Source: LMUY01 sp964244655
Lineage (GTDB): Bacteria; Pseudomonadota; Alphaproteobacteria; Acetobacterales; Acetobacteraceae
Direction: 5' to 3'
Length of the DNA stretch: 30,238 nt
Assembly (NCBI GenBank): GCA_964244655.1
Contig: CAXTJU010000044.1
Span: 1-30,238, forward strand
This document shows positions 7,652 through 15,695 of the stretch, one piece after another; within the stretch, counting starts at the first letter, position 1; every line of letters starts with the position of its first letter. The notes below the pieces were generated by a model, which was given only the letters and a program-made list of their open reading frames with translations, was not told the origin of the DNA and did not search any database. A program made the position numbers and the translations under genes.

Positions 7652-9582
7652 GGGCGCGCTGGTACTGGCGCCGCCTGCGCCGCATGTCGCTGGCCGAAAT
7701 CGCCGCCCGGATGGCGGCGGCAGGGCGGCAATGGCGCTGGTCGCACCCGGCGCGCCGTCCGGACGGGCTGGCGACGCTGCTGCCAGGGACCCGCGCCGCC
7801 GCCCTGGCGCTGCCCCGGGCCGCGGCATCCGAATCGCCCAGCAGCCCGGCGGCGATGGCCGTGGTGGCGGCAGCCGACCAGCTGATGCGGGGAGAATGGT
7901 CCCTGTTCGGCCGCACGGTCGCCGTGGCCGACGAGCCGGACTGGTTCCATGACCCGCTGACCGGCAGGGATGCCCCCCGCACGGCGTTCTGCTTCCGCGT
8001 GCCCCACCGCGATGAGGCGGCGGTGGGCAACGTGAAGTTCGTGTGGGAGCTGTCCCGCCACCAGGCCGCCACCCTGCTGGCCTGCGCCTGGTGGCTCACC
8101 GGCCGCGACGCCTACGCCGAGCGCGCGGCGCTGCACCTGCGCAGCTGGTGGCGGGACAACCCGTTCCTGCAAGGCGTGCACTGGGTCAGCGGCATCGAGG
8201 TGGGGCTGCGCCTGCTGTCCTGGACCTGGATGCGCGCCCTGCTGTCCGACTGGCCCGGCTGCCCCGCCTTGTTCGAGGACAACGACGCATTCGCCCGCCA
8301 GCTCTACCATCATTGCCGCTACTTGCAGGCGTTCCGCAGCGCCGGGTCGTCGGCCAACAACCACCTGATCGCCGAGTTGGCCGGGCTGGCGACGGCCGCC
8401 GCGGCTTTCCCATGGTTCCGCGAATCAGCCGGCTGGGCCCGCGACGCCGGACGCCGCTTGGTCGAGCAGGCGGAGGCGCAGACCGGCGCAGACGGCTGGA
8501 ACAGGGAGCAGGCGAGCGGCTACCACCTGTTCGTGGCGGAGATGCTGACCGCCGCCGCCCTCGCTGCGCGCATGGCCGGGTGCGGGCTGCCGCTAGAAGG
8601 CGTGCTGCGCCGCATGGCGGACGCGCTTGCCGCCAGCCTGGACGCCACCGGCCGGCCGCCGCGCTTCGGTGACGGCGATGACGGCCGCGGCGTGCTGCTG
8701 GACGCGCCGGGTGAGGATGCGGAGCGGGACATGGCCGCGGCGCTGCTGGATGCCGCAGCCGTGCTGGCCGGTCCCGCCCCCTGGTGGCCGGCCCGCAGCG
8801 GCAGCGTGCTGGGCGCCGTCGCCGCCGCGCTCTGCGACCCGGCGCCGACACGGGACGTGCCCCGGCCCGCGCTGTTCCCGGGGTGCGGCATGGCGATCCT
8901 GCGCAGCGGCCCGGGGTTGCGCGAGATATGGGCACGCTGCGACTCCGGGCCGCACGGCTTCGGCGCCCTGGCCGCCCACGGCCACGCGGACGCGCTATCC
9001 GTCGAGCTGCGCCACGGCGGGGTCGATGTGCTCGCCGATCCCGGCACCTACTGCTACCACGGCGAGCCGGCCTGGCGCGCCCTGTTCCGCGGCACGGCGG
9101 GCCACAACACGCTGACGCTGGCGGGCCGCGACCAGGCCGTGCCGGGCGGGCCGTTCCTGTGGCTGACGCAGCCCCGCTCCGAGCTGGCAGGCGCGGATGG
9201 CCAGGCTTGGCAGGCCAGCCATGACGGCTACCGGGGCGTGCGCCATCACCGCCGGGTCACGCTGATGGGGCGGGCCGTGGCCATCCACGACTGGATCGAC
9301 GCGGCGGTGGCCCGCCCGGTGATGCTCGCCTTCCATCTCGGCCCGGCCGTCACCGTGTCGTTGCAGGGCCGCCGCGCCGTGCTGGCGTGGCCCGGCGGGT
9401 CCGCGGCCGCCGGCCTGCCCGGCGCCTTGCGCTGGCAAGTGCACCGGGGCGAGACCGAGCCGCCGTTCGGCTGGCACTCCGCCGGCTTCGGCCAGCGCGA
9501 GCCCGCCAGCGTCCTGGCCGGGCGGGGCACGCTGACGCCCGGGGCGGTGCTGGAAAGCCGCTTCACCTTTGCGCAGGCCTGA
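7648..9582 (+). CDS. Heparinase II/III family protein (polysaccharide lyase-like)
   Basis: A 644-aa protein with the two-domain layout of heparinase II/III-like proteins: an alpha-helical toroid at roughly residues 80-400 and a beta-sandwich at roughly 410-640. Recognisable motifs are SSANNHLIAELAGL, a conserved Asn-His region, and EQASGYHLFVAEML with a Tyr-His pair. HGHADALSVELRHGG, DVLADPGTYCYHG and FRGTAGHNTLTLAGRDQ follow. Family members cleave uronate-containing glycans by beta-elimination or act in EPS loci with unproven substrates. No clear signal peptide is visible, so its compartment is uncertain. The start ATG 7648 overlaps the co-polymerase stop. Together with the GH10 gene it makes two glycan-cleaving candidates in one EPS operon. 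The family call is firm; substrate is unknown. Confidence 0.88.
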   Translation: MRARWYWRRLRRMSLAEIAARMAAAGRQWRWSHPARRPDGLATLLPGTRAAALALPRAAASESPSSPAAMAVVAAADQLMRGEWSLFGRTVAVADEPDWFHDPLTGRDAPRTAFCFRVPHRDEAAVGNVKFVWELSRHQAATLLACAWWLTGRDAYAERAALHLRSWWRDNPFLQGVHWVSGIEVGLRLLSWTWMRALLSDWPGCPALFEDNDAFARQLYHHCRYLQAFRSAGSSANNHLIAELAGLATAAAAFPWFRESAGWARDAGRRLVEQAEAQTGADGWNREQASGYHLFVAEMLTAAALAARMAGCGLPLEGVLRRMADALAASLDATGRPPRFGDGDDGRGVLLDAPGEDAERDMAAALLDAAAVLAGPAPWWPARSGSVLGAVAAALCDPAPTRDVPRPALFPGCGMAILRSGPGLREIWARCDSGPHGFGALAAHGHADALSVELRHGGVDVLADPGTYCYHGEPAWRALFRGTAGHNTLTLAGRDQAVPGGPFLWLTQPRSELAGADGQAWQASHDGYRGVRHHRRVTLMGRAVAIHDWIDAAVARPVMLAFHLGPAVTVSLQGRRAVLAWPGGSAAAGLPGALRWQVHRGETEPPFGWHSAGFGQREPASVLAGRGTLTPGAVLESRFTFAQA

Positions 9583-9586
9583 CCCA

Positions 9587-10801
9587 ATGACACCGCGCCG
9601 CGTGCTGATCGTGGTGGAGAACCTGCCCGTCCCGTTCGACCGCCGGGTCTGGCTGGAGGCGACCACCCTGGCCCGGCATGGCGACGTTGTCAGCGTGATC
9701 TGCCCCAAGGGCAAAGGCTTCACCGCGTCGCATGAGATGCTGGAGGACGTGGCGATCCACCGTTATCCCGTGCCGCTCGACCCGTCCGGCCCGCTCGGCT
9801 TCGCGGTGGAGTTTGCGTGGTGCTTCACGCTCACCGCCCTGCTCAGCGTGCGCGTGGCCTGCGGCCGCGGCTTCGACGTGCTGCACGCCTGCAACCCGCC
9901 GGACACGTTCTGGCTGCTGGGGCGCTTCTGGCAGCTGCTCGGCCGCCGCTTCATCTTCGACCACCACGACCTTTGCCCCGAGATGTTCGCGGCCAAGTTC
10001 GGCCGCCAGACGGGCCTGCTGCACCGGGCGCTGCTGTGGCTGGAACGGCGAAGCCTGCGCGCGGCCGACGTGGTGATCGCCACCAACCAGAGCCACAAGC
10101 GGGTGGCGGTGGAGCGCGGCGGCCGGGCGCCGGGGGACGTGTTCGTCGTCCGCTCCGGCCCGGATTTCGGCCGCTTCACGCACCACGCGCCGGACCCGGC
10201 CTACCGTGCCGGCAAGCCGCATCTGCTGGCCTATCTTGGCGAGATTTGCCAGCAGGACGGGGTGGAGGTGATGGTCCGCGCCGTCCGCCTGCTGGCCGGG
10301 GAGCGCGACGATTTCCATGTGCTCTTCCTCGGCGGCGGCCCGCACCAGCCGGCGGTGAAGGCCTACGCGGAGGAACAGGGCCTGGCCGGCGTGGCTCGGT
10401 TCACCGGGCGGGTGAGCGACGAGGAGCTGTGCCGCATCCTGTCCTCGGCCACGCTGGGCATCGACCCGGACCCCAAGACGCCGTGGTCCGACCAGAGCAC
10501 CATGAACAAGGTAATCGAGTATATGTTCTTCGGCCTGCCGGTGGTGGCGTTCGACCTGCACGAAACCCGCGTGTCCGCCGGCAGGGCCGCGGCATACGCG
10601 GACCCCGATTCGGAGCGCGCCTTGGCGGACTGCATCGCGGCCCTGCTGGACGATCCGGAGCAGCGCGCGGCGATGGCGCGGACAGGCCGCGAGCGCGTGC
10701 GGGCGCAGCTCGCGTGGGAGCATTCGGTCCCGTTCCTGCTGGCGGCCTACGACCATGCAGCCAGGCGCACCGGAGAGCCAACTCCGGCGCGGCAATTCTG
10801 A
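9587..10801 (+). CDS. Glycosyltransferase family 4 protein
   Basis: A GT-B fold glycosyltransferase of 404 aa, expected to add a sugar from a nucleotide-sugar donor to the lipid-linked EPS repeat unit on the cytoplasmic side. The N-terminal acceptor domain starts RVLIVVENLPVPFDRRVWLE and includes FIFDHHDLCPEMFAAKFG. The donor domain has HLLAYLGEICQQDGVEVMV, GRVSDEELCRILSSATLGI and NKVIEYMFFGLPVVAFDL, where the usual GT4 loop lies. ATG 9587 is 4 nt after the heparinase stop; upstream in-frame codons back to 9569 give no better start. It is the last gene of the first forward EPS block. Donor and linkage cannot be told from sequence. Confidence 0.92.
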   Translation: MTPRRVLIVVENLPVPFDRRVWLEATTLARHGDVVSVICPKGKGFTASHEMLEDVAIHRYPVPLDPSGPLGFAVEFAWCFTLTALLSVRVACGRGFDVLHACNPPDTFWLLGRFWQLLGRRFIFDHHDLCPEMFAAKFGRQTGLLHRALLWLERRSLRAADVVIATNQSHKRVAVERGGRAPGDVFVVRSGPDFGRFTHHAPDPAYRAGKPHLLAYLGEICQQDGVEVMVRAVRLLAGERDDFHVLFLGGGPHQPAVKAYAEEQGLAGVARFTGRVSDEELCRILSSATLGIDPDPKTPWSDQSTMNKVIEYMFFGLPVVAFDLHETRVSAGRAAAYADPDSERALADCIAALLDDPEQRAAMARTGRERVRAQLAWEHSVPFLLAAYDHAARRTGEPTPARQF

Positions 10802-10814
10802 CGCCGCCCTAATG

Positions 10815-10890
10815 CATGGGCGCCATAGGTCCATGGCAACTGTGCATGGCGTCCACCATAAACTTACAGGTCGTCATAGGCTTATCATGG
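10815..10890 (+). promoter_or_regulatory. Cluster of CAT(A/G)G motifs in the gap before the bicupin gene
   Basis: The 135-bp gap before the oxalate-decarboxylase-like gene is richer in A/T than its flanks. It holds six CATAG/CATGG pentamers starting at 10815, 10824, 10832, 10845, 10875 and 10886, plus a related CCATAA at 10855. TATCAT at 10883-10888 matches a -10 box at 5 of 6 positions, but no well-spaced -35 was found. The motif cluster is direct observation; a regulatory role is a guess. Confidence 0.3.
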
Positions 10891-10936
10891 CAAATCTCCG
10901 GGCAGGCCGGAGCTGTTGCTAGGTTGGAGCCAAATC

Positions 10937-12190
10937 ATGGCGATCTCACGCCGAGACATATTGTCCGTCGGAGCCGCGGCCGGCGTCGCCGGCCTGTCGG
11001 CCCGGGCAGCGGCGCAGGGCCTCGGCAACCCCGACATGCCGCCGCAGGGCGCCATCAACGCGCAGAAGGACCCGCGCGGGATCGTGGACCCCGGCCCGCA
11101 GAGCACGGCCATCTCCGGCCAGTTCCCGGGGGCGTTCAGCCCGCCCGCGACGGATATCGGCGACCTGCCTCAATTCTGGGCGTCGTTCAACAACGCCCCG
11201 CGCCGGATACAGGATGGCGGCTGGGCTCGGCAGGTCACGAAGGCCGACTTCAACGTGTCCGAGTCGATCTCGGGCGTGAACATGCGCCTCGACGCCGGCG
11301 GGGTGCGCGAGCTGCATTGGCACCTCGCGGCGGAGTGGGCGATCATGACCTACGGCACCTGCCGCGTGACCGTGCTGGACCCGTCCGGGCGCGCGTTCGT
11401 GGCAGACGTGAAGGAAGGCGACCTATGGTTCTTCCCCTCGGGCTACGCGCACTCCCTGCAAGGGCTGGGGTCGGACGGGTGCGAGTTCATCCTCTGCTTC
11501 GATGATGGGAAGGCTACCGAGTTCAACACCCTGCTTCTCACCAGCTGGATGGCCCACACGCCGCCGGACGTGCTCGCCCTGAACTTCGGCATGCCGGTGG
11601 AAACCTTCGCCAACATCCCGCTGCACGATCTTTGGATTTTCCAAAGCAGCGTCCCCGGCCCGCTCGCCGCGGACAAGGCCGCCGTGGCGTCGCCGGCCGG
11701 AGAAGTGCCCAACCCGTTCGTCTATTCATTGGCCAGCGGTCCCAAGGCGAAGCAAAGCAAGGGCGGCTTCGTGCAGATCGCCGACAGCGGCAACTTCAAG
11801 GCGGCTTCCACCGTGGCGGCGGCGCTCGTGACGGTGCATCCGGGTGGGATGCGCGAGATGCACTGGCACCCGAACGCGGACGAGTGGCAGTACTACATCA
11901 AGGGCACCGGCCAGATGACGGTGTTCAACTCCGGGCCGAAGGCGGTCACCAGCAACTTTAATCCGGGCGACATCGGCTACATCAACCGCAGCAACGGGCA
12001 CTACATCAAGAACACCGGCGACACGGACCTCGTCTTCGTGGAGGTTTTCGCCTCCAGCTCCTACCAGGAGATTTCGTTGTCCAATTGGCTGGCGCTCACC
12101 CCGCCCGCCATGGTCGCCGCGCACCTGAACATCCCGGCGGCCCAGATCGCCGAGTTCCCGAAGGTCGCTCCCACCGTGGTCCCGGTTTAG
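10937..12190 (+). CDS. oxdC: Oxalate decarboxylase family bicupin with Tat signal
   Basis: OxdC converts oxalate to formate and CO2 with Mn in cupin sites. This 417-aa product starts MAISRRDILSVGAAAGVAGL, a twin-arginine signal, so it should act in the periplasm or outside. Cupin 1 has ELHWHLAAEW and a later YAHS (His, His, Glu, His ligands). Cupin 2 has EMHWHPNADEW and GHYIKNTG. The segment matching the active-site lid of Bacillus OxdC (SENST) reads TEFNT with the lid glutamate kept (codon 11519-11521), followed by the family's TSWMAHTPPDVLALNFG. ATG 10937 is preceded by GGAG at 10926-10929. It separates two parts of the EPS locus, and its stop overlaps that of the convergent GT4 gene. The oxalate substrate is likely but inferred from motifs. 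Confidence 0.88.
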   Translation: MAISRRDILSVGAAAGVAGLSARAAAQGLGNPDMPPQGAINAQKDPRGIVDPGPQSTAISGQFPGAFSPPATDIGDLPQFWASFNNAPRRIQDGGWARQVTKADFNVSESISGVNMRLDAGGVRELHWHLAAEWAIMTYGTCRVTVLDPSGRAFVADVKEGDLWFFPSGYAHSLQGLGSDGCEFILCFDDGKATEFNTLLLTSWMAHTPPDVLALNFGMPVETFANIPLHDLWIFQSSVPGPLAADKAAVASPAGEVPNPFVYSLASGPKAKQSKGGFVQIADSGNFKAASTVAAALVTVHPGGMREMHWHPNADEWQYYIKGTGQMTVFNSGPKAVTSNFNPGDIGYINRSNGHYIKNTGDTDLVFVEVFASSSYQEISLSNWLALTPPAMVAAHLNIPAAQIAEFPKVAPTVVPV

Positions 12191-13338
12191 CCGCTGCCGG
12201 CAAGCAGCGGGCGGCTTGGCAAGGATGGCCCGAGCCGCCCGTAAGCCCTGGCCAACCCGGGCAGGGCGGCTTGAGCGGTGTAGCGGTCGCGCACCGTTCG
12301 CCAGGCCGCCTTGCCGAAGCCTGCCCGCAGGTCCGCCGACTCCGCCAGCCGGGCGATGACAGCGGCCAAGGCGGCGGCATCGCCCACCGGGATAACCAGC
12401 ACGCCGCCGTCCGCGGCCATCTCCGGCACTGCGCCCACCGGCGTCGCGACGCAGGCCATGCCGGCAGCCATCGCCTCCACCAGGGAGTTGGGGAAGCCTT
12501 CGCCGTGCGAGGGCAGCAGGAACACGTCGCAGCGCCGCATGGCCTCCAGCACGCCGGCATGCGCCGCAGGCCCCTGCATGGACACGCCGGGCAGGTCGAG
12601 CGCCGCGATCCTGGCCGCCAGCCCGGGCGGCACGGCGAGCAGGTGGAAGCGGACCCGGCAGCCCTGCGCGTGTAACGCCAGCATGGCCACGATCACCTGC
12701 TCCACGCCTTTCCGCTCGGCTTCCTGCCCGGCGATGAACAGGCAGGTGGGCGCCTCCGCCGGGTCCCGCGCGGACGGGGGCGGCAGGCTGGCGGACCAGT
12801 TGGGCAGCCGCACGATCTCCCCCGTGCACCCGGCGGCCCGGATCATGTCCTGGGCGAAGGCCGATTGCGCGAGCACCACGGCCGGCAGGCGCAGCACCGC
12901 CGCGATCAGCCGCCGCTCCAGCCGCGACGCGCCGCCATGGAAGATGTCGAACGCGCCGCCGATACGCAGCAGCACCGGCCGCCGCAGCAGCCGGGCCAGC
13001 AGGGCATACAGCCCGGCCTCCCAGAACACCTGGTAGTCCGACGCCTGGATCTGCACCAAGTCCGCCCGCAGCGCCGCGGCCGGGAACGTGGCCAGATGCC
13101 ATAGCGTGATGAGCGCGCCGACCGCCATCCGGCGCGGGCCGCCGCGCAGCATGGCCCGGTAGCCCCAGTTCCGCGTCACGTCCCGCTTCGGCGGGCGGGA
13201 GGTGGTGAACGGCACGAACTCCACCTGCTCTGCGAGCGGCGAGGCCAGGAGGTTGAGCATGAACGTCGTCACCCCGCCCCTGGTGGGCGGCATCGGGCCG
13301 ACGAGCAGGACGCGCGTGCGTGAGGCGGGGGGGCGCAT
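12187..13338 (-). CDS. Glycosyltransferase family 4 protein
   Basis: A 383-aa GT-B glycosyltransferase. The N-terminus RVLLVGPMPPTRGGVTTFM has the glycine-rich loop typical of GT4. The C-terminal donor domain contains FIAGQEAERKGVEQVIVAM and the E-x7-E motif in HGEGFPNSLVEAMAAGM, then PVGAVPEM. It is the third gene of a reverse unit (epimerase, methyltransferase, GT4). Its ATG at 13338 is one base after the methyltransferase stop. Its TAA (12189-12187) overlaps the stop of the convergent bicupin gene, leaving no room for a terminator between them. It probably adds one sugar of the EPS repeat. Donor is unknown. Confidence 0.9.
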   Translation of the reverse strand: MRPPASRTRVLLVGPMPPTRGGVTTFMLNLLASPLAEQVEFVPFTTSRPPKRDVTRNWGYRAMLRGGPRRMAVGALITLWHLATFPAAALRADLVQIQASDYQVFWEAGLYALLARLLRRPVLLRIGGAFDIFHGGASRLERRLIAAVLRLPAVVLAQSAFAQDMIRAAGCTGEIVRLPNWSASLPPPSARDPAEAPTCLFIAGQEAERKGVEQVIVAMLALHAQGCRVRFHLLAVPPGLAARIAALDLPGVSMQGPAAHAGVLEAMRRCDVFLLPSHGEGFPNSLVEAMAAGMACVATPVGAVPEMAADGGVLVIPVGDAAALAAVIARLAESADLRAGFGKAAWRTVRDRYTAQAALPGLARAYGRLGPSLPSRPLLAGSG

Positions 13339-13339
13339 C

Positions 13340-14026
13340 TCAGTCCCGGCGGGCGGCGATGATGACCATGTTGCTGGCCAGCCGCGCCGGCAGCACCCGG
13401 CCCAAGGCGCGGTTGACCCGGTCCGCCCGGGCGAAGTGGGCGTGGTCGAGCACGCTGAACCCGGCCCGCCGGAGGTCACGCCCCAGCCGCTCCGGCGTGC
13501 TGAACTGCTTGAGCAGGCCGAAATACGCCGGCCGCCCCGTCGCCCAGTGCACGGCGCGGACCAGGCGGCGGCTGAGCGATTGCTGGTTGGACACGGAGAA
13601 CACCAGCACCCCGCCGGGCCGCAGCAGGGCGTGGATGGAGGCCAGCGCCGCCGGCAGCGAGGGCAGGTATTCGAGCGCGCTGGAGGAGATGACAGCGTCG
13701 GCCGGGCGCCACGCCGCCGGGTCGGCGAGCGGCAGGCGGCGCTCGACGAAGCTGACGCCGCGCAGCCCGGCCGCCGCCTGCCGCGCGATGGCCAGCATGC
13801 CCGCGGCCCCGTCCACCCCCACCGTCTCGATCCCGCGCCGCGCCAGGTCGCAGGCCAGGATGCCGCTGCCGCATCCGAGGTCGTAGGCGAAGCGGACGCC
13901 GCCCAGGTGGCGGTCGAAGAACTGCCGCCAGACCTGCACCCGCTCCCGCCGGTTGGCGTCGCCGGCGTAGCTGGCGTGGAACGCGCCGGCGGCGGCGGAA
14001 TAGAACGCGACGGCGTCAGTGGGCAT
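13340..14026 (-). CDS. Class I SAM-dependent methyltransferase
   Basis: A 228-aa Rossmann-fold methyltransferase. The SAM-binding motif I reads FAYDLGCGSGILACDLARRG, followed by an acidic motif II (VGVDGAAGML). Motif IV-like SSSALEYLPSL and LLRPGGVLVFSVSN come next. ATG 14026 is chosen because CCTCC at 14036-14040 on the plus strand gives a GGAGG ribosome site 9 nt upstream; GTG 14059 in the same frame is less likely. It lies between an epimerase and a GT4 gene, so it may methylate an EPS sugar or a lipid-linked intermediate. The target cannot be determined from sequence. Confidence 0.85.
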   Translation of the reverse strand: MPTDAVAFYSAAAGAFHASYAGDANRRERVQVWRQFFDRHLGGVRFAYDLGCGSGILACDLARRGIETVGVDGAAGMLAIARQAAAGLRGVSFVERRLPLADPAAWRPADAVISSSALEYLPSLPAALASIHALLRPGGVLVFSVSNQQSLSRRLVRAVHWATGRPAYFGLLKQFSTPERLGRDLRRAGFSVLDHAHFARADRVNRALGRVLPARLASNMVIIAARRD

Positions 14027-14097
14027 GGCCGGCGGCCTCCGGTTGCCATACGATCGCACTCAGCTAACGGATCAGGCAGGCAGGCGCAATGCGAGGG

Positions 14098-15060
14098 TCA
14101 GACGCCGTGATACTCCCGGAACCAGGCGACGAAGCGGGGGATGCCCACCTCCAGCGGCGTGCGGGGTGCGTAGCCGGCCAGGGCGGCGATGCGATCGATG
14201 GAAGCCCAGGTCTCCACCACGTCCGCGGCGGGGCGGGGCACGACCTCGATGACGGCGCGGCGCCCCAGCTCGGCCTCCAGCAGCTCCACCAGGCGGGTGA
14301 CGCTCTCGCTGTGGTTGTTGCCGATGTTGAGGATGCGGGGCGGACCCGGCGGCGGCTGGTCCAGCACGCCCAGCACGCCGTCCACGATGTCGTCGATGTA
14401 GGTGAAGTCCCGCCGCAGCACGCCGCCCTCGTAGAGCGTGATCGGCCGCCCAGCGACGATGGCCTGGGCGAAGCCGTAATAGGCCATGTCCGGCCGGCCC
14501 CACGGGCCATACACCGTGAAGAAGCGCAGGCCCGTCTGCGGCAGCGCGTACAAGTGGGTGTAGGCGTGGCTCATCAGCTCGTCGGCGCGCTTGGTGGCGG
14601 CGTACAGCGAGGTGGGGCGGTCCACCTCCCCGTCCTCCTGCAAGGGAAACTCCTGCCCCAGCCCATACACGCTGGAGGAGCTGGCATAGACCAAGTGGCG
14701 CAGGCCCGGCAGCCGCCGCGCCATCTCCAGCACGCCCAGGTGGCCCATGACGTTGGAGTGCACGTAGGCGTAGGGGTTGACCATGGAATACCGCACGCCC
14801 GCCTGGGCGGCGAGGTGGACGATGTGGGTGATGCCCGGCGCGCGGCCTGCCATCGCCTCCATGGCGTCCCGGTCGGCCAGGTCGATGCGGTGCAGGGTGA
14901 AGCCGGGCCGGGCGAGCCGGGCGAGCCGGGCCTCCTTCAGGCCCGTGTCGTAGTAGTCGTTCACCACGTCGATGCCGATGACGGTGGCGCCCGCGTCCAG
15001 CAACCGCCCCGCGACGTGATAGCCAACGAAACCCGCGACGCCGGTCACCAGAACGATCAC
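14098..15060 (-). CDS. NAD-dependent sugar-nucleotide epimerase (UDP-glucuronate 4-epimerase-like)
   Basis: An extended SDR-family protein of 320 aa. It has an NAD-binding TGVAGFVG loop, a Ser-rich strand ASSSSVYG, the catalytic YxxxK in YAATK, and FFTVYGPWGRPDMA. The ending RDFTYIDDIVDGVLGVLDQ is typical of UDP-glucuronate 4-epimerases, which supply UDP-galacturonate. The motif around YYDTGLKEARLARL also fits that subgroup. GTG 15060 is used because it places the glycine loop near the N-terminus and follows a GGTGGGGG stretch. An ATG-less extension to 15114 would overlap the divergent gene. It is the first gene of the reverse unit. A uronic acid in the polymer would agree with the heparinase-like gene. 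Exact epimerisation is inferred. Confidence 0.85.
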   Translation of the reverse strand: MIVLVTGVAGFVGYHVAGRLLDAGATVIGIDVVNDYYDTGLKEARLARLARPGFTLHRIDLADRDAMEAMAGRAPGITHIVHLAAQAGVRYSMVNPYAYVHSNVMGHLGVLEMARRLPGLRHLVYASSSSVYGLGQEFPLQEDGEVDRPTSLYAATKRADELMSHAYTHLYALPQTGLRFFTVYGPWGRPDMAYYGFAQAIVAGRPITLYEGGVLRRDFTYIDDIVDGVLGVLDQPPPGPPRILNIGNNHSESVTRLVELLEAELGRRAVIEVVPRPAADVVETWASIDRIAALAGYAPRTPLEVGIPRFVAWFREYHGV

Positions 15061-15102
15061 GCTGCCCCCACCCGCCTGCCGCGCCCGCTTGCAACGCTGC
15101 CC

Positions 15103-15609
15103 ATGGGAAAGCAAGGCCTGCTGCTGGCCGCGCTGCTGGCAACGTCACCGAGCCGGGCGGCGGTGCTGGATGACTACCTGATGCATGGTTATCAGATCGT
15201 TGCCGCGACGGTGCTGCCGGGCAGCTTCGGCGGCTGCGTGCGGCACAACCGTCTGGTGCTGGCGGATGGCTCGGTGTTCTCCTGCGCCGCCACGTCCAGC
15301 CAGGTCGCGTTCGACCCGCGCGTGTTCGTCCTGCGGCTGGGAGCGGACCCGCCCAGCCTGGTGCTGATCGGCTCGCAGCCCTATGCCGGCGAGCTGTTGC
15401 GCCTGCGAGGGCACGACTACCCGGTGCCATTGCGGATCAGCGAGGGCGTGCTGGCTGACACGCCGGCCCACGCGACCGCGCTGAGGCCTGTTGCGCCGGT
15501 CCGGCCGGTGCTGGGCCTGGACGCGATCGTGCAGCAATCTGAGCTGCCGCTGGCCCAGCAGCAGGACAGCCCCTTGCCGGTGCGGCCCAGGGCTGGCGGC
15601 AAGCGATGA
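15103..15609 (+). CDS. Small secreted protein of unknown function
   Basis: A 168-aa product with a clear Sec signal (MGKQGLLLAALLATSPSRA) and a mature part beginning AVLDDYLMHGY. Two cysteines in GGCVRHNRLVLADGSVFSC could form a periplasmic disulfide. The rest is a compact beta-rich segment (VFVLRLGADPPSLVLIGS) and a Pro/Gln-rich tail. I recognise no functional domain; it resembles small conserved hypothetical exported proteins of alphaproteobacteria. It is divergent from the epimerase gene, with only 42 bp between the starts. No good ribosome site is visible before ATG 15103. Confidence 0.68.
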   Translation: MGKQGLLLAALLATSPSRAAVLDDYLMHGYQIVAATVLPGSFGGCVRHNRLVLADGSVFSCAATSSQVAFDPRVFVLRLGADPPSLVLIGSQPYAGELLRLRGHDYPVPLRISEGVLADTPAHATALRPVAPVRPVLGLDAIVQQSELPLAQQQDSPLPVRPRAGGKR

Positions 15610-15695
15610 CTATAGCGCAGAATTAACGGCCTTCCGCATGCAATGGCGTTCTCTGCCTGCTGGCCAGGGCCTAGGCTGTCCCTGCCCAAGTTCAG

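Noticed and set aside
5528..7828. 766-codon minus-strand ORF antisense to the P-loop, co-polymerase and heparinase genes
   Set aside because: Low-complexity Arg/Ala/Gln-rich product with no domain; an antisense shadow expected at this GC content, and the opposite strand carries recognised families with overlapping starts and stops.
11726..13102. 458-codon minus-strand ORF overlapping the bicupin and GT4 genes
   Set aside because: It is in the wrong frame for the GT4 protein, which has a clear E-x7-E motif in another minus frame; the product lacks any family motif.
14916..14936. Tandem GAGCCGGGC repeat in the epimerase gene
   Set aside because: Only two copies, in frame, encoding an Ala-Arg-Leu repeat in a surface helix typical of the family; no sign of a regulatory or mobile repeat.
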